DNA of 64,000 bases from Halobacillus sp. Marseille-P3879 (GCF_900240285.1 NZ_OESS01000002.1:558001-622000), one strand, 5' to 3'; shown: positions 46,173 through 56,737, numbered from the stretch's first letter. A program made the numbers and translations. Notes: generated by a model not told the origin, from the sequence alone.

Positions 46173-46820
46173 ATGAACTTCATGTTACGCATGCTTCTTA
46201 CAGCCGTTTTAGTTTTATTTTTCAGTATAATGATCGATTCATCCCAATTATCTGTTCACGCTGCTCCTTCTGTAACTGATTGTTCAGAAAATCCGGAACT
46301 GGAAGGATGCGGTTCAAGCAGCCCTGAAGAGGGTGAAGGAAATTCCTCTGCTCAAAATGCAGAGGAATCGCCTTCAATAATCTGGAACATCATAAAGTTG
46401 ATTTTTGCTCTGCTTGTAGTACTGGCACTAATTTATGGCTTATTAAAATTTTTTAATAAACGCAATAAGCTTTTTCAAAAAAGTCGTGCCATGGAAGCAC
46501 TTGGAGGCATTACACTTGCTCCTAACCGTTCTTTGCAAGCCGTCCGGATCGGTGAAAAATATTTTGTAGTAGGGGTAGGAGAGTCCATTGACCTTATCAC
46601 GGAAATTACCGATAAACAGACAATTGAAAGTTTAACCAGGGAAGAGTCTGATTTTGTGAACAAAGGCGTTAATCATATTAAACAGTTAAGTAAAAAGAAC
46701 CAAAGTGATTCTACAAGAAAAAATTCAACGATTCAATTTCAACAGCTGTTTGAAAAACAGTTGAAAGAAATGAAAGAAAAAAGGAAGTCGTTCTCTAAAA
46801 AGGAGGATGATTCTTTATGA
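46173..46820 (+). CDS. fliO: Flagellar export apparatus protein FliO (FliZ)
   Basis: Membrane protein that aids assembly of the FliP ring; 215 residues. A signal-peptide-like N-terminus (to about 30), a short acidic region with two cysteines, one membrane segment (about 70-90), then a cytoplasmic FliO domain (MEALGGITLAPNRSLQAVRIG). The C-terminal tail is basic. The stop overlaps the fliP start (ATGA). Confidence 0.92.
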   Translation: MNFMLRMLLTAVLVLFFSIMIDSSQLSVHAAPSVTDCSENPELEGCGSSSPEEGEGNSSAQNAEESPSIIWNIIKLIFALLVVLALIYGLLKFFNKRNKLFQKSRAMEALGGITLAPNRSLQAVRIGEKYFVVGVGESIDLITEITDKQTIESLTREESDFVNKGVNHIKQLSKKNQSDSTRKNSTIQFQQLFEKQLKEMKEKRKSFSKKEDDSL

Positions 46821-47482
46821 GTGAATTCGTAGACATGTTCTCTGGTTCAGACCCTGAGAGTGTAGCTACTTCTGTAAGACTGCTGCTGTTACTTACCGTG
46901 TTGTCACTCGCACCAGGAATATTGATCTTAATGACCAGTTTTACAAGGATTTTAATCGTTTTATCTTTCGTAAGGACCTCATTGGCTACTCAGCAAATGC
47001 CGCCCAACCAGGTGTTAATCGGCATTGCATTGTTTCTAACTTTTTTTATTATGGCACCGACCTTTCAGGAAGTTAATGAAGAAGCATTGACACCATTATT
47101 TAATGAAGACATTACTCTCGATGAGGCATATGACGAAGCGAGCGTTCCAATGAAAGAATTCATGGCCAAACATACGCGACAAAAGGATTTAGAGTTATTT
47201 ATAGGTTACTCGGAAATGGAAGAACCTGAAACTGTGGAAGATATACCGTTAACAACATTAGTACCAGCGTTTGCAATCAGTGAGTTGAAAACGGCTTTTC
47301 AAATGGGTTTTATGATCTTTGTTCCTTTTTTAGTCATAGATATGGCTGTGGCAAGTGTTCTGATGTCAATGGGTATGATGATGCTTCCGCCTGTAATGAT
47401 TTCCCTGCCGTTTAAGATCTTGCTTTTTGTACTCGTTGATGGTTGGTACTTAATATCCAAATCACTTTTGGAGGGATTTTAA
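46817..47482 (+). CDS. fliP: Flagellar export gate protein FliP
   Basis: Core export-gate membrane protein, 221 residues with four membrane segments. TSFTRILIVLSFVRTSLATQ near residue 40, and AFAISELKTAFQMGFMIFVP, MMMLPPVMISLPFKI near the end are family signatures. AAAGGAGG precedes the ATG. Confidence 0.96.
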   Translation: MSEFVDMFSGSDPESVATSVRLLLLLTVLSLAPGILILMTSFTRILIVLSFVRTSLATQQMPPNQVLIGIALFLTFFIMAPTFQEVNEEALTPLFNEDITLDEAYDEASVPMKEFMAKHTRQKDLELFIGYSEMEEPETVEDIPLTTLVPAFAISELKTAFQMGFMIFVPFLVIDMAVASVLMSMGMMMLPPVMISLPFKILLFVLVDGWYLISKSLLEGF

Positions 47483-47505
47483 CTGGTTACGGAGGTTAAT
47501 GGATT

Positions 47506-47775
47506 ATGACAACAGAAATGGTTCTCTCTTTTGCGAAAGAAGGGATTTACACAGTATTGCTAGTATCCGGCCCGTTATTAATTTTAGCGCTGGCTGTAGG
47601 TTTATTAGTAAGTATTTTTCAAGCAACTACTCAAATTCAGGAACAAACACTGGCGTTCATCCCTAAGATAGTTGCGGTCCTTATAGGCATGATTTTCTTT
47701 GGGTCATGGATGCTGACTACTATGGTGGAATTTACTGTGAGAGTGTTTGAAAACTTAAACATGCTGGTGGGTTGA
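47506..47775 (+). CDS. fliQ: Flagellar export gate protein FliQ
   Basis: Small gate protein, 89 residues, two membrane segments (about 15-38 and 50-75). ISIFQATTQIQEQTL-type sequence and the FIPKIVAVLIGMIFFGSWML segment are diagnostic. ACGGAGG precedes the ATG. The stop is close to or overlaps the fliR start. Confidence 0.95.
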   Translation: MTTEMVLSFAKEGIYTVLLVSGPLLILALAVGLLVSIFQATTQIQEQTLAFIPKIVAVLIGMIFFGSWMLTTMVEFTVRVFENLNMLVG

Positions 47776-47777
47776 AA

Positions 47778-48557
47778 ATGCTTGACTACATAAGTGCTGT
47801 TAATTTACCAGCTTTTCTACTGATATTTGTAAGAGTTACATCTTTCTTTGTAACTTTGCCCATATTCTCTTACCGCAATTTACCTGGCCAGCATAAGGTA
47901 GGGTTTAGTTTTTTCCTGGCGTCTTTGATGTATTTTACTATCGAAATTCCGGAGCTAACCATTGATGCTTCCTATTTCTTACTGCTCTTTAAAGAAGCAG
48001 CTGTCGGGATAGCGGTAGGGCTGCTGGCATACATTATTCTCGCAGCAATTCAAATAGCAGGAGGGTTTATAGATTTTCAAATGGGATTTGCCATTGCGCA
48101 TGTTATTGATCCCCAAACAGGAGTCCAAAGTCCACTGATCGGTCAGTACATGTATACCATTACCTTGTTATTTATATTAGCCGTTAATGGTCATCATTTA
48201 ATGATCGATGGAGTGTTTTACAGCTATGAACTAATTGCATTGGATCAGCTTGTACCTCCTGGTGATGAAGGATGGATTCTGTACATAATCGAGGCATTTA
48301 ATCAGATGTTTGTCATCGCTTTCTTGATGGCTGTACCGATTGTTGGATGTTTATTTTTGGTGGACGTTGCCTTAGGGATAATAGCGCGAACGGTACCCCA
48401 GCTCAACGTTTTTGTCGTCGGCCTGCCATTGAAGATTTTCGTTGCTTTGTGTGTACTTGTTATAGCTATGACATTCTATATTATGTTAATACAAAATTTA
48501 TTTGAAACCATGCTTGAGACAATGCAAGGACTTATGCAGCTGTTTGGAGGAGAGTAG
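47778..48557 (+). CDS. fliR: Flagellar export gate protein FliR
   Basis: Gate subunit, 259 residues with about six membrane segments; it carries IQIAGGFIDFQMGFAIAHVI and QLNVFVVGLPLKI. The ATG at 47778 is 6 nt after GGTGGG. A TTG at 47772, overlapping the fliQ stop, is possible but too close to that site. Confidence 0.93.
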   Translation: MLDYISAVNLPAFLLIFVRVTSFFVTLPIFSYRNLPGQHKVGFSFFLASLMYFTIEIPELTIDASYFLLLFKEAAVGIAVGLLAYIILAAIQIAGGFIDFQMGFAIAHVIDPQTGVQSPLIGQYMYTITLLFILAVNGHHLMIDGVFYSYELIALDQLVPPGDEGWILYIIEAFNQMFVIAFLMAVPIVGCLFLVDVALGIIARTVPQLNVFVVGLPLKIFVALCVLVIAMTFYIMLIQNLFETMLETMQGLMQLFGGE

Positions 48558-48560
48558 ATC

Positions 48561-49652
48561 GTGCGTTTGTTAACTTTAAATCTGCAATTCTTCGCAGCAG
48601 ATGAAAAAACAGAGAAAGCCACCCCTAAGAAGAGAGACGATACGAGAAAAAAAGGTCAAGTAGCCAAAAGCCAAGATGTCAATACCGGCTTTTTACTGCT
48701 GTTAGTTTTTGGGGGGTTATATTTGCTGGGAGGTTTTATGCAGGAAGCTGTGACTGGTATGTATAGACAAACTTTTCAGGAATATATGAATTGGGAAGTC
48801 ACAGTAGACACAGTGGCGGCTGTCTTTCTTGAAGCTACGATTGAAATGGCAAAAGTAATCGGTCCTATAATGGGAATTGCCATTATAGCTGGGGTTGCTT
48901 CCAATCTCGTTCAAGTCGGCATTCTTTTTACAGCTGAACCTTTAAAATTTGATTTAAAAAAAGTCGATCCAATAAAGGGAGCTAAACGAATTTTTTCAGC
49001 ACGAGCACTGGTAGAACTTATCAAATCCTTACTGAAAATTTCCCTGATCGGTGTTATTACATTTGCAATTATTTGGGTGAACAAAGACCAGATGATGTTG
49101 ATGTCTCAAAAGTCTGTAGAAGATGCCCTTGTCTTTTTCGGGGAAATAACGGTTACAATGGGACTCGCTTCTGGACTTGCACTACTGCTTCTTTCGATAT
49201 TGGACTATACATATCAGAAATTTGATCATGAAAAAAATATTCGCATGTCTAAGAAGGACCTTAAAGACGAACATAAAAATATTGAAGGAGATCCGTTGAT
49301 TAAATCAAAAATCAAGGAAAAACAACGGCAGATGTCTGCATCACGAATGATGAACGAAGTACCAGAAGCAGACGTCGTAATTACGAATCCGACTCATTAT
49401 GCGATTGCAATAAAATATGACGAACAAGTCTCCGACGCACCGATTGTTGTGGCGAAAGGTGTGGATTTTGTTGCTCAGAAAATAAAGGAAGTCGCCAGGG
49501 CCCATGAAGTGGTGATGGTGGAAAATCGTCCATTAGCCAGAGCCCTGTACCAGGATGCTGAAATTGACAAGCCTATAGATGAACAATTTTTTAAAGCAGT
49601 GGCAGAGATACTGGCTTATGTGTACCGTTTGGAGAAGAAAGTGAAGTCTTAA
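48561..49652 (+). CDS. flhB: Flagellar export switch protein FlhB
   Basis: Membrane protein that switches the substrate class of the export gate; 363 residues. Four membrane segments are followed by a cytoplasmic domain that cleaves itself at NPTH, with Asn276-Pro277 in VVITNPTHYAIAIKY. DEKTEKATPKKRDDTRKKGQ is typical for the start. The start codon is GTG at 48561 with GGAGGAGAG upstream. Confidence 0.95.
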   Translation: MRLLTLNLQFFAADEKTEKATPKKRDDTRKKGQVAKSQDVNTGFLLLLVFGGLYLLGGFMQEAVTGMYRQTFQEYMNWEVTVDTVAAVFLEATIEMAKVIGPIMGIAIIAGVASNLVQVGILFTAEPLKFDLKKVDPIKGAKRIFSARALVELIKSLLKISLIGVITFAIIWVNKDQMMLMSQKSVEDALVFFGEITVTMGLASGLALLLLSILDYTYQKFDHEKNIRMSKKDLKDEHKNIEGDPLIKSKIKEKQRQMSASRMMNEVPEADVVITNPTHYAIAIKYDEQVSDAPIVVAKGVDFVAQKIKEVARAHEVVMVENRPLARALYQDAEIDKPIDEQFFKAVAEILAYVYRLEKKVKS

Positions 49653-49665
49653 GGAGGTGACCCTG

Positions 49666-51699
49666 ATGTCAGCAAGAGATTTATCTGTATTAATTGGTGT
49701 AATTTTAATTATAATCATGCTCGTTATACCGCTACCGGGTTGGCTTCTCAGCTTTTTGATTCTAATCAATATCACACTAGCTCTAATCGTAATTTTGGTA
49801 TCAATGAATATGGAGGAGGCACTGCAATTTGCCGTTTTTCCGACATTATTGCTGTTGCTAACGCTGTTTAGGCTTGGGTTAAATGTTTCCACTACACGAT
49901 CTATTTTATCAGAAGCTGATGCAGGAGGAGTCGTCGAAACCTTTGGAACTTTCGTTATCGGAGGTAATCCGCTGGTTGGGTTTGTCGTTTTTATTATATT
50001 AGTTATTATTCAGTTTCTAGTCATTACTAAAGGTGCTGAAAGGGTTTCTGAAGTAGCAGCTCGTTTCACGCTCGATGCGATGCCAGGTAAACAAATGAGT
50101 ATTGATGCTGATTTAAATGCTGGAATGATAAATGAACATCAAGCGAAAGAAAGAAGAGAAAAAATCGAAAATGAAGCTGATTTTTACGGTGCGATGGATG
50201 GTGCTAGTAAATTTGTTAAAGGGGATGCTATAGCGGGAATTATTATCGTACTTATGAACATTATTTTCGGATTAATTATAGGTATGGCCCAGATGGGGAT
50301 GTCATTTACTGAAGCGATTGATACATACATGAGACTTACAGTAGGAGACGGGCTTGTTAGTCAGATTCCTGCATTGTTAATTTCTACTGCTACCGGGATT
50401 GTAGTCACTAGAGTAGCTTCTGAAGGGAATTTAGGATCTGACGTGACCGGCCAGCTTCTTAAGTTCCCTAAGCTATTGTACATAGCAGGTATTACAGTAT
50501 TTTTACTTGGTTTAACGCCTATTCCTTTTTTTATCACTACCATAATCTCTGCCATCCTTATCTTTGGTGGATACTGGTTATCCCGAATAGAGGATGAACC
50601 AGAATATGAGGAGCCTGAGGCAGTGGATGAAGTGGAAAGTGACCAAATGAGGTCGCCGGAAAATGTAGTTAATTTAATAAGCATGGACCCTGTGGAATTT
50701 GAGTTCGGATATGCCCTTATTCCTATTGCAGATACGAGCCAGGGGGGAGATTTATTAGACCGCATTGTGATGATCCGCCGCCAGCTTGCGATAGAACTGG
50801 GGATTGTCATTCCCGTTGTTCGCATACGAGATAATATTCAGCTTGGCCCTAATGAATACCGGTTAAAAATTAAAGGCAACGAAGTAGCCAGGGGTGAATT
50901 ATTATTGGATCACTATTTAACGATGAGTCCAGGGATGGATGATGATGAAATTGAGGGAATTGAAACCATGGAGCCAGCATTCGGCCTTCCTGCGAAATGG
51001 ATTACTGAGGATCTAAAAGATGAAGCGGAGCTTTCAGGCTATACAGTTGTAGATCCTCCTTCTGTCGTGTCTACTCACATTACCGAAGTGATCAAAAAGC
51101 ATTCCCATCAATTATTGGGGCGGCAGGAAACACAACAATTAATTGATCATTTAAAAGAAACCTATCCTATCCTAGCGGAAGAAGTCACACCTGAGCCGTT
51201 ATCTGTAGGAGATGTACAAAAGGTACTGGCAAAATTATTAAAAGAAAATGTTTCGGTTAAAAATCTTCCTGTTATTTTTGAAACCCTAGCTGATTTTGGT
51301 TCTATGACTAACGATACAGATTTATTAGCCGAATATGCCAGGCAGGCATTAGCAGCCCAAATTACGAGTCAATATAAAAAAGAAGATCAAAACATGCGTG
51401 TGATTACTGTGTCGGGAAAGGTAGAGAAAATGATTGCCGATCATATACAGCAAACGGAGCACGGTAATTATCTGGCCCTTGAGCCTGAGATCCAGCAGTC
51501 TGTAATAAAAGCAGTTTCAGAACAAATTGATCAAGTGCTTCTTCAGGAAGAGTATGCCATTATCTTATGCTCTCCAGCAATTCGTATGTATATGAAACAG
51601 CTTCTGGACAGATATTTTCCGCAAGCAGTTGTCCTTTCCTACAATGAACTTGATCCGAATGCCGAAGTAGAAAGTGTCGGGGTGGTGAATGTGGCATGA
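49666..51699 (+). CDS. flhA: Flagellar export gate protein FlhA
   Basis: Largest gate subunit, 677 residues. About eight membrane segments (1-310) include RLGLNVSTTRSIL and the FHIPEP-loop region with RFTLDAMPGKQMSIDADLNAG. The cytoplasmic domain (about 330-677) docks chaperones. The ATG at 49666 follows AAGGAGGTGA; a GTG at 49657 lies inside that site. flhF starts 4 bases before its end. Confidence 0.96.
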   Translation: MSARDLSVLIGVILIIIMLVIPLPGWLLSFLILINITLALIVILVSMNMEEALQFAVFPTLLLLLTLFRLGLNVSTTRSILSEADAGGVVETFGTFVIGGNPLVGFVVFIILVIIQFLVITKGAERVSEVAARFTLDAMPGKQMSIDADLNAGMINEHQAKERREKIENEADFYGAMDGASKFVKGDAIAGIIIVLMNIIFGLIIGMAQMGMSFTEAIDTYMRLTVGDGLVSQIPALLISTATGIVVTRVASEGNLGSDVTGQLLKFPKLLYIAGITVFLLGLTPIPFFITTIISAILIFGGYWLSRIEDEPEYEEPEAVDEVESDQMRSPENVVNLISMDPVEFEFGYALIPIADTSQGGDLLDRIVMIRRQLAIELGIVIPVVRIRDNIQLGPNEYRLKIKGNEVARGELLLDHYLTMSPGMDDDEIEGIETMEPAFGLPAKWITEDLKDEAELSGYTVVDPPSVVSTHITEVIKKHSHQLLGRQETQQLIDHLKETYPILAEEVTPEPLSVGDVQKVLAKLLKENVSVKNLPVIFETLADFGSMTNDTDLLAEYARQALAAQITSQYKKEDQNMRVITVSGKVEKMIADHIQQTEHGNYLALEPEIQQSVIKAVSEQIDQVLLQEEYAIILCSPAIRMYMKQLLDRYFPQAVVLSYNELDPNAEVESVGVVNVA

Positions 51700-52802
51700 A
51701 AGTAAAGAAATTTCAAGGACCTTCGATGCCTGAGGTCATGAATAAAGTAAAGAAAAACCTGGGGACAGACGCAGTCATTTTAAATTCAAAAGAAATTAAA
51801 GTGGGCGGCTTCCTAGGAATGTTTAAAAAACCTTATATTGAAGTAATTGCAGCAATTGATCCAGCGGAGAAAATGCCAGTGTCCGGCAGCTCTTCTTCTG
51901 ACTCTTTACGTGGATCTGCCCGTGCTGGACTTGCTAATGACCATAAAGAAGTCATAAAAGAGATAGAGCAGCTCAAAATTATGATTCAGGAACAGTCAGG
52001 AACAAAAGAACCAACCTCCGTTGTTAAAGTAATCTCTTCTTATCTCGAGAATCAAGGGCTGGATCAGGAGCTGGTAAAAAGTATAGTGAGTGAAATCAAA
52101 GCAGGTCTTAACTATAATGAACATCTAGCAGGTCAAGTAAATGAGTTGGTAAGGAAGACTTTAGTGCGGTACTTAACCAGTATTAATATTGGCCACCACG
52201 GTTTCAGGGGGAAATTTGTCCAATTCGTGGGACCCACAGGTGTTGGCAAAACCACAACCATTGCAAAGCTGGCATCCGAAGCAGTATTAAATCGTAAACA
52301 ACGAGTGGCACTTATAACCACGGATACATATAGAATTGCAGCTGTTGAGCAATTAAAAACCTACGCTAAACTTTTAGATGTACCTCTGGAGGTTGCTTAT
52401 ACCAGAGACGATTATAGACGAGCCAGAAGCTTGTTTAGTAATTACGACAGGGTATTTGTCGATACGGCAGGGCGCAATTTTAAAAACGCCTCGTATGTCA
52501 ATCAATTAACAGAGACAATAGATTTTAATGAGGATACTGAGACCTATCTCGTTCTTTCACTAACATCCAAAAACGAGGATATGAAACGAATATATGACAG
52601 CTTTAATCAAGTACCCATACGACAACTTATTCTTACTAAGAATGATGAAACTTATTCTTTAGGTGGAGCATTAAACCTGGCTGTACTTCAAAATATAGGG
52701 ATAGCCTATATTACGAATGGCCAGGGCGTTCCTGATGATATTGAAAGCGCAAGTATTTTTCAACTAGTAGAGTCAGTAATGAAGGATTTTCCAAATGAGT
52801 GA
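51696..52802 (+). CDS. flhF: Flagellar placement GTPase FlhF
   Basis: SRP-type GTPase that sets flagellum number and place; 368 residues. The B domain (about 1-85) is followed by N and G domains with [15 protein letters not shown] (G1), DTAGRNF (G3) and LTKNDETYSLGG (G4 region). It overlaps flhA by 4 bases and flhG by 8 bases. Confidence 0.95.
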   Translation: MKVKKFQGPSMPEVMNKVKKNLGTDAVILNSKEIKVGGFLGMFKKPYIEVIAAIDPAEKMPVSGSSSSDSLRGSARAGLANDHKEVIKEIEQLKIMIQEQSGTKEPTSVVKVISSYLENQGLDQELVKSIVSEIKAGLNYNEHLAGQVNELVRKTLVRYLTSINIGHHGFRGKFVQFVGPTGVGKTTTIAKLASEAVLNRKQRVALITTDTYRIAAVEQLKTYAKLLDVPLEVAYTRDDYRRARSLFSNYDRVFVDTAGRNFKNASYVNQLTETIDFNEDTETYLVLSLTSKNEDMKRIYDSFNQVPIRQLILTKNDETYSLGGALNLAVLQNIGIAYITNGQGVPDDIESASIFQLVESVMKDFPNE

Positions 52803-53652
52803 CCAGGCGGAACAGCTACGAACCTGCTTAAGAGACAAGGACGTCGGGAGGACTGCCAAAATAATGGCAATTGCCAGTGGGAAAGGGGGAGTAGGTAAGT
52901 CCAATTTTACTATTAATTTTGCCATAAAGTTAAAAGAACATGGAAAGAAAGTTCTTCTGATTGATTTTGATATTGGTATGGGAAACATAGATATTTTGTT
53001 GGGAGTTGTCCCTCAAGGAACTATTGTTGATCTCTTCACACAATCAATCACGATTGAAGAACTTATTGAAATAGGACCAGGAGATATTGCTTATATATCC
53101 GGGGGATCTGGATTGAGTGAAATTTTTAATCTTAATGAAGAACGATCAGCCTGTTTCTCACAACAATTCAAAAAACTGGTGCATACTTACGACTTTATAT
53201 TATTTGATATGGGGGCAGGGATTACAATGGATAGTTTGTATTTTATGGTCTCTGCAGACGAATCAATCATAATTACTACTCCTGAACCTACTTCGATTAC
53301 AGATGCATATGCCGTTATTAAGCATCTTTGTTATTTCGATCACGGACTTCCTATCCAAATGGTTATTAATAGAGTAATGGCAAAAGGAACTGCAGAAGAC
53401 ACATTTCTGAGAATGCAAAAAGCTGCTATGAGGTTTTTAAATAAAGAATTGACATTACTAGGGAGTTTGCCTGATGATCCCAAAGTCATGCAAAGCGTAC
53501 TTGACCAGATACCGTTTGTAATAAAAGAGCAAATGTGTCCGGCCAGTAAAGCTATGAATCGAATGGTTGAAAAGTATTTAAATATTCCTGTCAAAACAAA
53601 TTCCCCTGCGTCTTTTTTAGCGAAGCTGAAAAGCTTTGTAACAGAAAGGTGA
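52795..53652 (+). CDS. flhG: Flagellar number ATPase FlhG (YlxH, MinD-like)
   Basis: MinD-like ATPase, 285 residues, that stimulates FlhF and helps C-ring assembly. The N-terminal activating peptide has DQAEQLR at residues 3-9, the known FlhF-activating DQAxxLR pattern. The deviant Walker A is GKGGVGKS (29-36). Switch residues lie in IDFDIGMGNIDILLG. A C-terminal amphipathic membrane helix is likely. The start lies inside flhF. Confidence 0.94.
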   Translation: MSDQAEQLRTCLRDKDVGRTAKIMAIASGKGGVGKSNFTINFAIKLKEHGKKVLLIDFDIGMGNIDILLGVVPQGTIVDLFTQSITIEELIEIGPGDIAYISGGSGLSEIFNLNEERSACFSQQFKKLVHTYDFILFDMGAGITMDSLYFMVSADESIIITTPEPTSITDAYAVIKHLCYFDHGLPIQMVINRVMAKGTAEDTFLRMQKAAMRFLNKELTLLGSLPDDPKVMQSVLDQIPFVIKEQMCPASKAMNRMVEKYLNIPVKTNSPASFLAKLKSFVTER

Positions 53653-53659
53653 GGACTAA

Positions 53660-54712
53660 ATGGAAAAAGTAAATGTATTAGTAATTGATGATTCTGCTTT
53701 TATGAGAAAAATGCTGTCCGACATTTTAAATAATGATCGGCGCATTGAAGTTACAGGTACAGCAAGAGATGGGGAAGAGGGTATTCAAAAAGCGATTCAA
53801 CTTAAGCCGGATGTAATTACTCTGGATATAGAAATGCCTAAAATGGATGGGTTGACTGCGCTGGAGAAATTAATGGATGCTCACCCTATTCCAGTCGTAA
53901 TGGTTTCGAGTTTAACTAGTGAAGGAGCGGAAAGTACGGTTAAGGCTATGACCCTTGGAGCGGTGGATGTAATCTTAAAGCCGTCGGGCGCAATCTCCCT
54001 AGATATTCAAAAAGTGGAAAAGACAATCGTAAGAAAAGTTATTACAGCTAGTAAAGCAAGGGTAGATTTATCAGACAGATCAAACGTCAGAAAGACTCCT
54101 GTTCAATCTTCCCATTACCTGAATGAGCTTAGTTCGAGTAAGAAAATTGTTGCGATCGGAACCTCAACGGGAGGACCACGAGCTCTGCAGACGGTATTAC
54201 CTTCTTTGCCTGAAGACTTGGATTGTCCCATCGTAATTGTTCAGCATATGCCAAAAGGATTTACAAAGTCACTCGCTGCCAGGCTTAATATGCTTTCTGA
54301 AATTCATGTAACAGAAGCTGAAAACGGAGTGTTTTTAGAAAAAGGTACAGCTTACATTGCACCTGGAGATTACCATCTGGGCGTTCAGGAGAAGAATGGA
54401 AAATTAATCTCTTGCTTGCAGCAGAGTCCCCCAAATAATGGCCACCGCCCTTCAGTGAATCATTTATTCCAATCCCTCTGCCGGACCGATGTGAGTACAT
54501 TAGCTGTAGTAATGACAGGGATGGGAGCAGATGGTACAGAGGGACTGCTTCAATTAAAACAATGTAAAGCAGATACGTATGTTATTGCTGAATCAGAAGC
54601 GACCTCTGTTGTTTTTGGTATGCCAAAGGCAGTAATCAAATCTAAGCTTGCTAATGAGGTAATCGATGTCGATAAAATAAGTGAAGTCATTAAACTAGTT
54701 ATTTCGAAATAG
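53660..54712 (+). CDS. cheB: Chemotaxis protein-glutamate methylesterase CheB
   Basis: Removes methyl groups from receptors for adaptation; 350 residues. An N-terminal receiver domain with Asp56 is joined to the methylesterase domain with the serine in GTSTGGPRAL, the histidine in VQHMPKGFT and the aspartate in TGMGADGTEGL. It is 7 bases after flhG. Confidence 0.95.
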   Translation: MEKVNVLVIDDSAFMRKMLSDILNNDRRIEVTGTARDGEEGIQKAIQLKPDVITLDIEMPKMDGLTALEKLMDAHPIPVVMVSSLTSEGAESTVKAMTLGAVDVILKPSGAISLDIQKVEKTIVRKVITASKARVDLSDRSNVRKTPVQSSHYLNELSSSKKIVAIGTSTGGPRALQTVLPSLPEDLDCPIVIVQHMPKGFTKSLAARLNMLSEIHVTEAENGVFLEKGTAYIAPGDYHLGVQEKNGKLISCLQQSPPNNGHRPSVNHLFQSLCRTDVSTLAVVMTGMGADGTEGLLQLKQCKADTYVIAESEATSVVFGMPKAVIKSKLANEVIDVDKISEVIKLVISK

Positions 54713-54723
54713 GGGGAAGGAAG

Positions 54724-56724
54724 ATGGAAACCAACCAATATTTAGATCTATTCATCGATGAAAGCAGTGAACATCTACAGTCGATTAACGATCGGTTACT
54801 GGAGTTAGAGAAAAGCCCGGAAGACACTTCAATTGTGGGAGAAATATTCAGGTCCGCTCATACTCTAAAAGGGATGGCAGCGACGATGGGGTATGAGGAT
54901 TTAGCGGACCTGACTCATAAAATGGAAAATGTATTAGACGGGGTAAGAAACGATAAGATTCAAATCGATGCTGAAATGCTGGATATCGTTTTTGAATCTG
55001 TTGATCATTTAGAAGCTATGGTTCTTGAGATCTCCCAAGGGGGAACAGGCGAAAGAGATATCAGGAGGGTTGTAGAACTTTTGCAAGCAATTGAACTGGG
55101 AGATGCGCTTGACCAAAGGAAGAAAGAACAATCCCTGCCTGCAGATACTACTCCTTTCCAAGAGAATTCAGTAGATGAATTTACCCGTACAGTTCTTAAG
55201 CAATCGAAAGAACAGGGGCTGTCAAATTATCATATTATCGTTTCCCTAAGGGAAGATTGTATGCTGAAGGCTGCAAGAGTTTATATGGTGTTTGATGTGC
55301 TAGAACAAATGGGGGAGGTCATTCTTTCAACTCCTCCAGTTGAGGATTTAGAGAATGAGGATTTCGAAACTGATTTCCAGGTGTTATTTGTTACCGAAGA
55401 ATCACGTGAAGATATCGACGCTAAAATTATGAAAGTTTCCGAGGTTCATAGTGTACATATTACAGAATATAAGATTTCTGAAACCGAGAACAAAGCGCAA
55501 GTCCCGTCTGCACAAATAGAAAAAGATGACAGCAGCAATGAAAATAATGGTGCTTCTTCAAATTCCAAACAAGCACTGAATAAAACAATCCGAGTTAATA
55601 TTGATCGTCTTGACGTCCTTATGAATCTATTTGAAGAACTTGTTATCGACCGTGGTCGTTTGGAGCAGATATCAAACGAATTACAACATTCCGAGTTGCA
55701 GGAAACTGTAGAAAGAATGTCTCGAGTTTCAGGTGATTTGCAAAATATTATTTTAAATATGCGAATGGTACCAATAGAACAAGTGTTTAATCGTTTCCCA
55801 AGAATGGTACGTCAACTGTCCAGGGATTTGAACAAAGATATAGATTTAAGAATCATAGGGGAGGAGACGGAGCTTGACCGCACAGTAATAGATGAAATCG
55901 GAGATCCCCTTGTACATTTACTAAGGAATGCCATAGATCATGGCATCGAGAGTCCTAATGAACGTAAAAAGAATGGAAAGTCCGGAACAGGGAGTATTGA
56001 ACTGAAAGCGTACCATAGTGGAAATTATGTTTTCATTGATATCACCGATGATGGCGGCGGCATTAATCGAGAGAAGGTCCTGAAGAAAGCGCTGGATAAT
56101 CAAGTGGTAACAAGTGAACAAGCTGAAAAGCTATCCGAACAAGAAGTATATGAGCTGATTATGGCCAGTGGGTTTTCAACAGCCGATACAATCTCTGACG
56201 TTTCCGGCCGCGGAGTTGGATTAGACGTTGTAAAAAATACAATCGAATCGCTGGGTGGAACGATTACTATTAATTCACAGCTGGGTGAAGGAAGTAACTT
56301 TTCGATACAGCTGCCACTAACCCTGTCTATTATTTCTGTCATGCTTGTCGAAGTCCAAAAAGAGAAATATGCTATCCCGCTTTCTTCCATTATTGAAACA
56401 GCGATCGTTAAAAAGGAAGAGATTCTTCGTGCACATAACAAAGAAGTTATTGATTTTAGAGGAAGTGTCGTTCCGTTAGTATTTCTAAAAGACGTTTTGG
56501 AAGTTCCTATTGAGTTAGAAGAAGATGAGTATTATTCACTTGTCATCGTTAGGAAAGGAAATAAGATGGCCGGCCTTGTCGTAGATTCATTTATTGGACA
56601 GCAGGAAGTTGTGTTGAAATCATTAGGGGATTACTTATCAGGTGTTTTTGCTATTTCAGGAGCTACAATTCTTGGGGATGGCCAAGTAGCTTTAATTTTG
56701 GATGCAAATGCGTTAATTAAATAA
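54724..56724 (+). CDS. cheA: Chemotaxis histidine kinase CheA
   Basis: Receptor-coupled kinase for CheY and CheB; 666 residues. P1 has His46 in RSAHTLKGMAA. A P2 domain (about 155-250), P3 dimer helices (about 290-350), P4 kinase with N box HLLRNAIDHGIE, G boxes DDGGGI and GRGVGLDVV, and a P5 CheW-like regulatory domain follow. GGGGAAGGAAG precedes the ATG. Confidence 0.96.
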   Translation: METNQYLDLFIDESSEHLQSINDRLLELEKSPEDTSIVGEIFRSAHTLKGMAATMGYEDLADLTHKMENVLDGVRNDKIQIDAEMLDIVFESVDHLEAMVLEISQGGTGERDIRRVVELLQAIELGDALDQRKKEQSLPADTTPFQENSVDEFTRTVLKQSKEQGLSNYHIIVSLREDCMLKAARVYMVFDVLEQMGEVILSTPPVEDLENEDFETDFQVLFVTEESREDIDAKIMKVSEVHSVHITEYKISETENKAQVPSAQIEKDDSSNENNGASSNSKQALNKTIRVNIDRLDVLMNLFEELVIDRGRLEQISNELQHSELQETVERMSRVSGDLQNIILNMRMVPIEQVFNRFPRMVRQLSRDLNKDIDLRIIGEETELDRTVIDEIGDPLVHLLRNAIDHGIESPNERKKNGKSGTGSIELKAYHSGNYVFIDITDDGGGINREKVLKKALDNQVVTSEQAEKLSEQEVYELIMASGFSTADTISDVSGRGVGLDVVKNTIESLGGTITINSQLGEGSNFSIQLPLTLSIISVMLVEVQKEKYAIPLSSIIETAIVKKEEILRAHNKEVIDFRGSVVPLVFLKDVLEVPIELEEDEYYSLVIVRKGNKMAGLVVDSFIGQQEVVLKSLGDYLSGVFAISGATILGDGQVALILDANALIK

Positions 56725-56737
56725 AGGAGGCTGTAAA